From Mucilaginibacter corticis (GTDB taxonomy: Bacteria; Bacteroidota; Bacteroidia; Sphingobacteriales; Sphingobacteriaceae): a stretch of 64,000 bases of DNA. How positions within the stretch are numbered: the first letter of the stretch is position 1; each line of letters begins with the position of its first letter. The position numbers and the translations under genes were made by a program. The notes under the pieces are model-generated. The model ran no database searches, had not been told where the DNA came from, and worked only from the letters and a program-made list of their open reading frames with translations. The stretch lies in NCBI RefSeq assembly GCF_007558865.1, contig NZ_VLPK01000001.1, positions 992,001 through 1,056,000 on the forward strand. The letters run 5' to 3'. This document shows, in pieces, positions 7,820-15,244 of this stretch.

Positions 7820-10480
7820 ATGCGTAAACGTTTTTTACTTTCAGGCTTACTAATAGCCGCTACATTTTTAACAGCTTCGGCCCAATCAACTGTTAAGCCC
7901 GAGGACAACCGCTTTACAAAAGTGGTACTGGCTCAACGTATAGAAGAGCCTATGCAATTTCAAATTTTAAAAGACGGTAAAGTGATCTATGCCGAGCGCA
8001 AGGGCAAGCTAAAATTGTATGACCCGGCCACTCAGAAGATCTCTATCATCCATGAATTTGCCGTGAGCACCAAGTATGTAAGCCAAACCGGCGAAGTAAG
8101 CGAGGCCGAAGATGGTTTGCAGGGTGTGATCTTAGACCCGGATTTTTACAAGAACCACTGGATCTACATTTACTACTCGCCTGCCGGTAACGACCCTAAA
8201 AACTCTTTAGACAGGTATACCTGGGATGGTAAAGGCCCGCTGGATGAAAGCTCACGTAAACACCTGTTAGATGTTGTTGTACAACGTTACGAATGCTGCC
8301 ACGTTGGCGGCGGTATGGTGTTCGATAAAAACAAGAACCTTTATTTAAGTACAGGTGATAACACCTTCTCGCGCGCGTCTGACGGTTTTAGCCCGCTTGA
8401 TGAGCGCCCGAACATGTCGCCTGAGGATTCGCAAAAAGGCGCGTCAAATACTAACGACCTGCGCGGAAAAATCCTGCGCATTCACCCGGAAGCTGATGGT
8501 ACTTACAGCATCCCGGCAGGAAACCTGTTCCCGAAAGGAACACCAAAAACACGTCCCGAAATTTATACCATGGGTAACCGTAACCCATGGCGCTTAACTA
8601 TAGACAGTAAAACCGGCTGGTTATACTGGGGCGAGGTTGGCCCGGATGGCAGTACCGACGATTTTCAAAACCGCGGCCCGCAATCATACGACGAGTTTAA
8701 CCAGGCTAAAAAGCCGGGCTTTTACGGCTGGCCATATTTTGTTGCCGATAACCTGGCTTACAACCATTATAACTTCGAGACTAAAAAATCGGGCGAGTGG
8801 TTTGATGCCGCGCATCCAAAAAACACATCTCCCAACAATACCGGTTTAACAGACCTGCCTCCGGCAACTCCGGCCTTTATTTATTATTCCAAACAAAAAA
8901 GCACCAAGTTCCCGCTGCTTGAAAGCGGCGGTGACAGCGCGGTTGGCGGCCCGATATTTCATGCTGATGATTTTACAGGCGCGCCAAGGCCGTTTCCATC
9001 ATACTATGAAGGTAAATGGTTCATTACTGATTGGGTGCGTGGCTGGATAAACGTAGTGAGCATTGACAAGGATGGTAATTATGTGGGTATGGAACGCTTT
9101 TTACCTGATTTTAAATTGCGCGGCCCTATTGATATGAAGTTTGGCCCAAGCGGTGATCTTTATGTTTTAGAATATGGTAACGGTTATTTTAAAGATAACC
9201 CCGAAGCAGAACTGATCCGCATTGAATATAACGGCGGTAACCGCAAACCACAGGTACAGGCCGCTGTTGATAAAACTGCCGGTGGCGTACCGCTTAAAGT
9301 TAGCCTGTCATCAGCAGGAACAACAGATGCCGACGTAGGCGACAAACTAACTTACTCCTGGAAGATAACCCGCAATGGCGCTCCGTTTAAAACCATCGCG
9401 CAGGCAAATCCATCGGTAACATTTATCGCGCCGGGTACTTACAAGGCCCTGCTTACTGTAACCGATTCAAAGGGCGCTAAAAATAGTAAATCTGTCGAGG
9501 TTAAAGCGGGTAATGAACCGCCTGTGGTTAAGTTTAACATTACGGCAGGTAACTCAAGTTTCTTCTTCCCGGGCAAAACGTTAAGCTACAATGTAAGCGT
9601 AGTTGATAAAGAAGACGGCAGCCTGGCCAACAAACGTATCGCGCCGGCAAAAGTAGCGGTAACTGCCGATTATCTTTCTGAGGGCTATAACATGACCGCC
9701 ATTGCCTCTAAACAAGGCGCTGCTGATGCAAATGCCGACGCATCCGGCGGATGGGCTATCATTGCTAAAAACGATTGCCGCTCATGCCACTCGGTAACAG
9801 AAAAAGTATTGGGGCCATCATTCACCCAGGTGGCGTTGAAATATAAAGACGATGCCGGTGCCCCTGACAGGCTGGCTAAAAAGATAGTAACCGGCGGCTC
9901 GGGCAACTGGGGCGACGCGATGATGCCTGCACACCCCGGCTTGTCTGACGGTGACGTGAAATCTATTGTAAAATATGTATTGAACCTGGCTTACGCACCG
10001 CCAAAAGCCAAACCGCTACCGGTTAGCGGCACTTATACTACTACCGTTCCCGAAGGAAAAAACCAGGATGGAAGCTTTATACTCCGCGCAGCGTATACTG
10101 ACCGTGGCGCTAAGGGCATGCCGGCACAAAGCGGCGAACAGATAGTTGTTTTAAACGCGTCGACATTGCCGGCAAGCAAAGCAAGCGCATCAAGCGGGGT
10201 TAAATTTGTTGAAAACAATGCCAACATTAAAGGGCAGGGCGCATGGTTAAGCTTTAACCGCACAGATCTTACCGGCATTAAGCATATAACCTTTGTTACC
10301 GGCGGCAGCAGCGGCGCGGTTGAACTGCGTGCAGGCTCTGCACAGGGCAAACTGATAGCAACAGGCACTTATGAAGGCGGTATAAGCATACCTGCCGGAC
10401 AAGGCATAAACGACTTATATTTTGTGTTTAACGGCCCACCGGTTGCGGTGCGTTCCATTAAATTCAACGACGATAATTGA
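7820..10480 (+). CDS. PQQ-type sugar dehydrogenase / PKD / cytochrome c / carbohydrate-binding fusion
   Basis: An 886-aa exported multidomain oxidoreductase. The signal peptide is at 1-22 (ends TASAQ). Residues about 30-460 form a GSDH-like beta-propeller with EDGLQGVILDPDF, YECCHVGGGM and RGKILRIHPE, the family of soluble PQQ glucose/sorbosone dehydrogenases. A PKD domain follows (about 475-570), then an Ig-like segment and a cytochrome c domain (about 640-735) with CRSCH near residue 653 and a likely Met ligand in MMPAHPG. The C-terminal 130 residues look like a CBM6/35-type beta-sandwich. The fused haem suggests direct electron transfer from sugar oxidation. A TTG at 7796 in the same frame is possible, but the ATG at 7820 begins directly at the signal peptide. 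The isomerase gene follows after 29 nt. Confidence 0.85.
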   Translation: MRKRFLLSGLLIAATFLTASAQSTVKPEDNRFTKVVLAQRIEEPMQFQILKDGKVIYAERKGKLKLYDPATQKISIIHEFAVSTKYVSQTGEVSEAEDGLQGVILDPDFYKNHWIYIYYSPAGNDPKNSLDRYTWDGKGPLDESSRKHLLDVVVQRYECCHVGGGMVFDKNKNLYLSTGDNTFSRASDGFSPLDERPNMSPEDSQKGASNTNDLRGKILRIHPEADGTYSIPAGNLFPKGTPKTRPEIYTMGNRNPWRLTIDSKTGWLYWGEVGPDGSTDDFQNRGPQSYDEFNQAKKPGFYGWPYFVADNLAYNHYNFETKKSGEWFDAAHPKNTSPNNTGLTDLPPATPAFIYYSKQKSTKFPLLESGGDSAVGGPIFHADDFTGAPRPFPSYYEGKWFITDWVRGWINVVSIDKDGNYVGMERFLPDFKLRGPIDMKFGPSGDLYVLEYGNGYFKDNPEAELIRIEYNGGNRKPQVQAAVDKTAGGVPLKVSLSSAGTTDADVGDKLTYSWKITRNGAPFKTIAQANPSVTFIAPGTYKALLTVTDSKGAKNSKSVEVKAGNEPPVVKFNITAGNSSFFFPGKTLSYNVSVVDKEDGSLANKRIAPAKVAVTADYLSEGYNMTAIASKQGAADANADASGGWAIIAKNDCRSCHSVTEKVLGPSFTQVALKYKDDAGAPDRLAKKIVTGGSGNWGDAMMPAHPGLSDGDVKSIVKYVLNLAYAPPKAKPLPVSGTYTTTVPEGKNQDGSFILRAAYTDRGAKGMPAQSGEQIVVLNASTLPASKASASSGVKFVENNANIKGQGAWLSFNRTDLTGIKHITFVTGGSSGAVELRAGSAQGKLIATGTYEGGISIPAGQGINDLYFVFNGPPVAVRSIKFNDDN

Positions 10481-10509
10481 TAATACATTAACATTAAATT
10501 TTGAAAACA

Positions 10510-11340
10510 ATGAACAAGCGTAGGGACTTCCTTAAAAACATGGGGGCATTAGCCGTAGGATCGGTTTTGTTATCCTCTTATAAATTTGCACCAAAATCTG
10601 TTAGTAACCCGGGCATACAGCTTTACACATTTCGCGACGAAATGCTGGCCGACCCAAAAGGCACATTGAAAGTAATTGCTGACCTGGGCATTAAACAGGT
10701 TGAATCGGCAGCAAGCAGCAAGGGTTTATTTTATGGGTTAACACCACAGGAAATGAAAAAAACCTGTAAAGATTTAGGTTTGACCCTACGCAGTGCTCAT
10801 TGTACAATTGACGATAACTGGCAAAAAACAATAGCCGCAGCGGCCGAATCAGGACAAGAATACCTGGTATGCTCTGTAATTCCATTTGCAGGCGATACAG
10901 TTGAGAATTACCAAAAAATAGCCGAGCGCTTTAATAAAGCCGGCCAGGAATGTGCTGATGCCGGTTTAAAATTTGGCTATCATAACCACGATTACGAATT
11001 TAAAACCGATCAAGGCCTGGTATTATATGATGTATTGCTTGCAAATACAGACCCTGAACTGGTACACATGGAAATGGACCTGGGCTGGGTAGTTGCCGCC
11101 GGTAAAGATCCTTTGGCTTACTTTAAAGAGTACGGTCAGCGTTTCCCGCTATGGCACTTAAAAGACATGAAAGGCAAAAACAGCGTTGAGTTTGGTAAAG
11201 GCTCATTAGATATAAAAGGTTTATTGGATCACAGCAAAGAAGCCGGTATGAAATATTTCTTTATCGAGCAGGAAGAGTATCCTGCAGGCTCGGCATTAGC
11301 CAGCATGAAGTTAAATATGGAATACCTTAAGTCTGTTTAA
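10510..11340 (+). CDS. Tat-exported sugar phosphate isomerase/epimerase family protein
   Basis: A 276-aa AP-endonuclease-2/xylose-isomerase-like TIM barrel. The N-terminus has a twin-arginine type signal (NKRRDFLKNM followed by a hydrophobic stretch), which implies export in folded form. Barrel landmarks include GIQLYTFRDEM, GIKQVESAA, GYHNHDYEF, MEMDLGWV, WHLKDMKG and FFIEQEEYP. The His/Glu/Asp residues in these fit the divalent-metal site of the family. It starts 29 nt after the PQQ dehydrogenase gene, so the two are probably co-transcribed and may act in sequence on a periplasmic sugar or glycoside. A TTG nine bases upstream is a less likely start. Confidence 0.82.
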   Translation: MNKRRDFLKNMGALAVGSVLLSSYKFAPKSVSNPGIQLYTFRDEMLADPKGTLKVIADLGIKQVESAASSKGLFYGLTPQEMKKTCKDLGLTLRSAHCTIDDNWQKTIAAAAESGQEYLVCSVIPFAGDTVENYQKIAERFNKAGQECADAGLKFGYHNHDYEFKTDQGLVLYDVLLANTDPELVHMEMDLGWVVAAGKDPLAYFKEYGQRFPLWHLKDMKGKNSVEFGKGSLDIKGLLDHSKEAGMKYFFIEQEEYPAGSALASMKLNMEYLKSV

Positions 11341-11354
11341 GGCTTAATTATTAA

Positions 11355-11672
11355 TTACATTGCTACACTATGCCCGGGGCGTGGGTCCTCGGGCAATATT
11401 TCCATATCCGGGTATTCAATATAGTCGGCATACCATTGTATAGCGCCTACCACATCAAGCGCGTCTTCTGACGAGATATCTATCGTTTCAAAAGCATACA
11501 ACTTGCTGTGCGCATACCCAAACAATTGGATCTCGTTAGGGTTAGGTTGAAAACTGTCTTCACTCAGGCAATACACCCTGATTTTTAAATCTGTGTCCCT
11601 TGAATGAATTACATCTCTGCACGGGTTATTCGGATCGGTTGCTAACAGATATACATTGTACTCCATAATCAT
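11355..11672 (-). CDS. Orphan hypothetical protein, 105 aa
   Basis: A soluble acidic protein of 103-105 aa; the start may be Met1 (11672) or Met3 (11666). There is no signal peptide or membrane segment. The sequence has a conserved look (EYNVYLLATDPNNPCRD, LFGYAHSKLYAFETID, IQWYADYIEYPDMEIL) but I recognise no family. It converges on the isomerase gene with only 14 nt between them. A real gene is supported by codon periodicity and length, but no function can be given. Confidence 0.6.
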   Translation of the reverse strand: MIMEYNVYLLATDPNNPCRDVIHSRDTDLKIRVYCLSEDSFQPNPNEIQLFGYAHSKLYAFETIDISSEDALDVVGAIQWYADYIEYPDMEILPEDPRPGHSVAM

Positions 11673-11776
11673 TTAACAACACTATTATGCAATAGTTTGA
11701 AGTTTCTGTCTTTTTGACCAGCTATCAATTATTTGGTATTTAGTATTGCTTAATATTTCCGGCTTAATTTTGCTTT

Positions 11777-11832
11777 TGGGGAAATTTTCTGTTGCCTTTT
11801 CGTGTAAAATTCTCCATCAATGGGGAAATTTT
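11777..11832. repeat. 12-nt direct repeat pair in an intergenic region
   Basis: TGGGGAAATTTT occurs at 11777-11788 and again at 11821-11832, 44 bp apart, in a 442-bp region without coding frames. This could be a regulator binding pair; nothing else is known. Confidence 0.35.
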
Positions 11833-11881
11833 TCTTCATCAAAATTTTTATTAGGAATTAAAATATCTTTTTTTACCTTTA

Positions 11882-11899
11882 TGTAACAGCCGTGTTACA
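11882..11899. promoter_or_regulatory. Inverted repeat TGTAACA-4-TGTTACA
   Basis: A perfect 7-bp inverted repeat with a 4-nt spacer, located 40-80 bp upstream of a candidate small RNA. It may be an operator or a short hairpin. Confidence 0.35.
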
Positions 11900-11926
11900 A
11901 TTGGCATTTCTTTTGACTAATCAATA

Positions 11927-12002
11927 GTAGCCCTCCCAAAGGGTTGTTTTTCATAGGTAGATGTAGGGTCGAAATACTGCGAGAGTCTTTCGGCCCTTTT
12001 TT
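11927..12002 (+). ncRNA. Candidate small RNA ending in a terminator hairpin
   Basis: No coding frame is present, yet a plus-strand terminator lies here: 9-bp stem 11966-11974 with 11988-11996 (one G-T pair) and six Ts. It is preceded by a small hairpin AGCCCT/AGGGTT (about 11929-11945). No plus-strand gene lies upstream that would need this terminator. The arrangement (hairpin, about 20-nt linker containing ATAGGT, terminator with GCGAGAGT in its loop) resembles the element at 55420-55490. The 5' end is a guess and no good promoter is visible. Confidence 0.4.
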
Positions 12003-12061
12003 AACCAAATGAGGACATTTTTGGAATAAATTTTGCCCCTAATTAATATCCACATACAGAA

Positions 12062-12093
12062 AACAAGGCCGCATATAACAATGCGGCTTTGTT
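12062..12093 (-). terminator. Terminator of the regulatory-domain protein gene
   Basis: 13-bp stem (12062-12074 with 12081-12093, one G-T pair) and a 6-nt loop ATAACA, 22 nt after the stop codon of the minus-strand gene, followed by a T-rich stretch on that strand. Confidence 0.75.
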
Positions 12094-12114
12094 GTTTTTA
12101 ATTAACCTGTAATA

Positions 12115-12831
12115 TTACTCCGCGTTGTTTAATTGACTGAAAGTGGTCGACCTCCTTTTCTCTTCGGGGATCTTTAAAAAGTCCTGGTAGCTTTCGTTGA
12201 TATAAAGGCTTAGATTAAATTTTTTGTCGTAATAGGTTTTGATATCGGGCGTGTATTTAAATATGAAGTTGCTTAGCTCCTGGCCGGTTATGGGCACGTA
12301 GTTCTTCAAATTTTGCGCATTAAAGACTTCCCTGATCTTTCTGTCTTTTTCGCCATCACGTTCCAACCGTTCAATCTTCTCCCGCTTTTTAGCGTCCGAA
12401 TGCGAATCGAAGATCTTAATTGTTACTCCGCCGCCTTCCTGGTATTGTACCGTATGGCTGCCCAACGGGCCGGTTGTTACAATATGTCCGAATGACCCCA
12501 CGTTTGCATCACCCGTACTGATCTGCACTTCGTTAAGTTGATTGAGTTTTAACTGCAGCAAAATTACCTGGTATTTCAAGCTGGTTAAGTAAACCGTATC
12601 GGTCATATAATTTAACCCGGAGAAACAGAGCAGGTCGCCTTTTTTTGCTTTGATCAAAAAGTTGCCATGTGGATCGCTGTAGGTACTGATATTTTGGGTT
12701 TGATTTTCAACCTTAATACCCGATAGCAAGACATCATTATGCAGCTCCATAACACGTCCTTTCAGGATGCTTTGCGCATGGGTTAAGCCTGTGGTAAAAA
12801 GAAAAAGTATAGCAAGGGCTGTTAAACGCAT
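12115..12831 (-). CDS. Secreted CarboxypepD_reg-like domain protein
   Basis: A 238-aa exported protein with signal peptide 1-19 (ends THAQ). Residues about 22-95 match the carboxypeptidase-regulatory-like fold seen at the N-terminus of many Bacteroidota outer-membrane receptors (LKGRVMELHNDVLLSGIKVENQ, TYSDPHGNFLIKAKKGD). The C-terminal 130 residues are charged, with a basic stretch SDAKKREKIERLERDG, and have no family I know. There is no barrel, so it is a stand-alone periplasmic protein and not a receptor. Monocistronic. Function unknown. Confidence 0.7.
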   Translation of the reverse strand: MRLTALAILFLFTTGLTHAQSILKGRVMELHNDVLLSGIKVENQTQNISTYSDPHGNFLIKAKKGDLLCFSGLNYMTDTVYLTSLKYQVILLQLKLNQLNEVQISTGDANVGSFGHIVTTGPLGSHTVQYQEGGGVTIKIFDSHSDAKKREKIERLERDGEKDRKIREVFNAQNLKNYVPITGQELSNFIFKYTPDIKTYYDKKFNLSLYINESYQDFLKIPEEKRRSTTFSQLNNAE

Positions 12832-12928
12832 CTGTTTCGATAAGACTTGATTAAGCTTAGCTAAAATAACGCATTAAAAACAGCCCCGGTTAAGTTTAAC
12901 ATATTTTAACCTGTACGTATTTTAACAC

Positions 12929-14188
12929 TTAAACCGCATGCACCACCGGCGGTGCAACTGCTTCAAGCTTACGCTTGGCTTTTAATTTTTCGCGGTGCAG
13001 GTAGCGCCAGTGCAGCATGCCTATTAACAGGGCTGCAATGCCTTCGCCCATCAGGGTGTCGGTAGTTCCTACCCATTTTGATATAGCACCAACCAGCAAG
13101 CCGCCCAATGGCTGCATGCCGAAAAATGCCATGGCGTAAAAGCTGATCACCCGGCCACGCATATCGGCTGCGACAGTAGTTTGAATCAGTGTATTGCTCA
13201 CCGTTATCTGCGACATCATACCAAAGCCGGCAATAGTGACAAACAACAGCGCGAGCGCGTAGTTATGCTCATGCGAAAAAAGCACCAGGCCGGTACCAAA
13301 TACCAGCGTATTAATGAATAAGATCTTTTTAAGGTTGGCGCCCGTTTTTTGCGAAGCCAGGAAAATAGCGCCCGAAAACGCGCCTAAACCGATAAAGCTG
13401 TCGATAATGCCAAAGGTTGTCGCGGTGCCTTTAAAAACGTCTCTTGCGTAGTAAGGGATCAATGTACTGAACGGCAATACCATTAAACTGATCAATGCCA
13501 GCATGATCAGCACAAACATGATGGACGGCGTACGTTTAATGTAGGCAAAGCCTTCGCGCAATTCGCCGAATACATTTTTGGGGTGCGGTTTATCTACATA
13601 TTTGGGCAAGCGCATCATCAGCAATGAGCCGATAACGGCAATAAAGCTGATGGCATTACCGATAAAACAAGCGCCGTCGCCCAAACCTTCCAACACCAAA
13701 CCCGCTATGGCCGGGCCTATCAGCCGCGATAGATTTACCATGGACGAGTTAAGCGCCAGTGCATTCGGCAGATCGCTCTTATCCTCTACCATCTCGTAAA
13801 CCAACGATTGCCGGGCGGGTACATCAAACGCGTTAATGATCCCCAGCATAACGCTCAGTGTCAATATCTCCCAAACCTCGTAATGTTTCAGTAAGATCAA
13901 GGTGGCCAGCAGCACGGCTTGTATCATGGATGCGATCTGGGTCATTAATAAAACCTTATACCGGTTATATCTGTCTGACACCACGCCGCCCATCAGCGAA
14001 AATAAAAACGACGGGAACTGGCTGGCAAACAGTGTTACACCTAACATGAAGGTAGAATGGGTAAGCGTATAAATAACCCAGCTTACAGCGGTTTTTTGCA
14101 TCCAGGTACCAATTAATGATACGGATTGCCCTGTAAAATATAGTCTGTAGTTGCGGCTTTTAAAAGCCCTAAAGGTAGTGATGTCCAT
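12929..14188 (-). CDS. MFS transporter (EntS/DUF894-like efflux)
   Basis: A 419-aa inner-membrane major facilitator with about 12 hydrophobic segments. The N-terminus (FRAFKSRNYRLYFTGQSVSLIGTWMQ) is typical of the EntS/TMEffector (DUF894) branch, and the loop 2-3 motif appears as GGVVSDRYNRYKVLL. These transporters usually export siderophores, drugs or other small molecules. It sits 34 nt downstream of a MarR-family gene on the same strand, so co-transcription and control by that regulator are likely. The substrate cannot be read from sequence. Confidence 0.85.
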   Translation of the reverse strand: MDITTFRAFKSRNYRLYFTGQSVSLIGTWMQKTAVSWVIYTLTHSTFMLGVTLFASQFPSFLFSLMGGVVSDRYNRYKVLLMTQIASMIQAVLLATLILLKHYEVWEILTLSVMLGIINAFDVPARQSLVYEMVEDKSDLPNALALNSSMVNLSRLIGPAIAGLVLEGLGDGACFIGNAISFIAVIGSLLMMRLPKYVDKPHPKNVFGELREGFAYIKRTPSIMFVLIMLALISLMVLPFSTLIPYYARDVFKGTATTFGIIDSFIGLGAFSGAIFLASQKTGANLKKILFINTLVFGTGLVLFSHEHNYALALLFVTIAGFGMMSQITVSNTLIQTTVAADMRGRVISFYAMAFFGMQPLGGLLVGAISKWVGTTDTLMGEGIAALLIGMLHWRYLHREKLKAKRKLEAVAPPVVHAV

Positions 14189-14222
14189 TTCTTTCTCTTC
14201 TTATCGCCCGCTCAAACCGGGT

Positions 14223-14657
14223 TTACTCAAATTCAACAACTTTGGTAAGTATGCTGATTGATGTTTTTAAAAATTCTTGTTCTTCGGGTGTGCAGGTAGC
14301 GGTAATGGCCTGGGTTAACCAGTGATCGCGCTCACTGCGCATTTGTAATAATATCTTTTCGCCTTCGGCGGATAAACTGATGTTTACCTTTCGCTTATCC
14401 TGTTCAGAGGCGGTACGGGTGATAAAGCCCAATTGCAGCAAATGCCTTAAAATATCAGACATGGATTGATTGGTGATCTTCTCCGTAGCAGCAAGTTCGC
14501 TTGGCAGCATAGATTGATACTGGTAAAGCAGGCCCATTACCGACCGCTCGGTTAAAGAGAGCAACTGCGCCGTCTGCGACTCTTTGCGGAGTTTTTTTAT
14601 TAACCGGCCCACAACAGTGCGCAGGTCCGAAACAAATTCTAAATTATTGTTATCCAT
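14223..14657 (-). CDS. MarR-family transcriptional regulator
   Basis: A 144-aa winged-helix regulator starting at the ATG at 14657 (MDNNNLEF). A longer frame to 14702 exists, but it would run through the operator and promoter. Landmarks are LSLTERSVMGLLYQYQ (helix 2), PSELAATEKITNQSMSDILRHLLQLGFITR (recognition helix region) and DKRKVNISLSAEG (wing). MarR proteins bind short palindromes as dimers and are released by ligands. A palindrome lies directly behind the -7 element of its own promoter. It probably represses itself and the downstream MFS pump. Confidence 0.88.
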   Translation of the reverse strand: MDNNNLEFVSDLRTVVGRLIKKLRKESQTAQLLSLTERSVMGLLYQYQSMLPSELAATEKITNQSMSDILRHLLQLGFITRTASEQDKRKVNISLSAEGEKILLQMRSERDHWLTQAITATCTPEEQEFLKTSISILTKVVEFE

Positions 14658-14662
14658 TATAG

Positions 14663-14696
14663 TAAGATAAACTAATAAGTTTACCTTACAAATATA
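14663..14696 (-). promoter_or_regulatory. Promoter -7 element and MarR-type operator
   Basis: On the minus strand a Bacteroidota -7 element TATATTTG (14689-14696) is followed directly by an 11-bp inverted repeat with a 4-nt centre (14663-14673 and 14678-14688, one mismatch; half-site about TAAGRTAAACT). A repressor bound here would cover the transcription start of the marR-MFS unit. No clear -33 TTTG is found. Confidence 0.65.
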
Positions 14697-14768
14697 ATGC
14701 AAGAATTTAGGAGGTTTATCACACGACGGTAAATTTGGTTATTATGAAGTTGTTTTTAACCCGGTCAT

Positions 14769-15227
14769 TCACGGCCGTTTCTTTTTAGGCGAAACAGATT
14801 TGGTAACGGTTGTTCCTTTTGGTGCTTTGTGCACGTCTTTGGCTTTATCAACGCAGAATTGGTAAGCGTTAGCCATAAGTTCCTTAATGTATTGCTGTGG
14901 AAGGTCTGCCTTTTCTTTAATACGGACATAGCGGTATTGGTTACCGTCGCCTAAAAGAATTTTCTGCGGGTCGGCAATATGCGCGCCCCAGTAAAAGCCA
15001 AAATGAGTGGTTTCGTTACTATAAACCCCTATTGAACAAAAGGTGTCGCCCAGCTTATGCGATAACGACCAGCCAAAAGCCAATGCGTTGTAATTATCAT
15101 AGATGAGCTCATTGCAATCAAGATATTCATCCCAGACAAAATCACGCAGCCACAAAGCCAGTTCCTGCATTCGCGGCGAAAATGGGCGAAGGAAAACTAA
15201 AAGATCGGTATTGTCTGCTTTTGCCAT
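14769..15227 (-). CDS. DUF1801 domain protein
   Basis: A 152-aa cytosolic protein starting at MAKADN (ATG at 15227). It matches the DUF1801 family (FSPRMQELALWLRDFVW, ELIYDNYNALAFGW, GFYWGAHIADP, YVRIKEKADLP). Some relatives (YdhG type) have a frataxin-like fold linked to iron handling, but that role is not shown here. The C-terminal tail is basic (SPKKKRP). It begins 17 nt after the stop of the upstream hydrolase gene and is probably co-transcribed with it. Confidence 0.75.
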   Translation of the reverse strand: MAKADNTDLLVFLRPFSPRMQELALWLRDFVWDEYLDCNELIYDNYNALAFGWSLSHKLGDTFCSIGVYSNETTHFGFYWGAHIADPQKILLGDGNQYRYVRIKEKADLPQQYIKELMANAYQFCVDKAKDVHKAPKGTTVTKSVSPKKKRP

Positions 15228-15244
15228 TGTACTAAAATTTAATA

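Noticed and set aside
14684..14691. TTGTAAGG in the marR promoter as a fourth ECF promoter
   Set aside because: No CGACYAA box at 14-16 nt; the word is part of the MarR palindrome.
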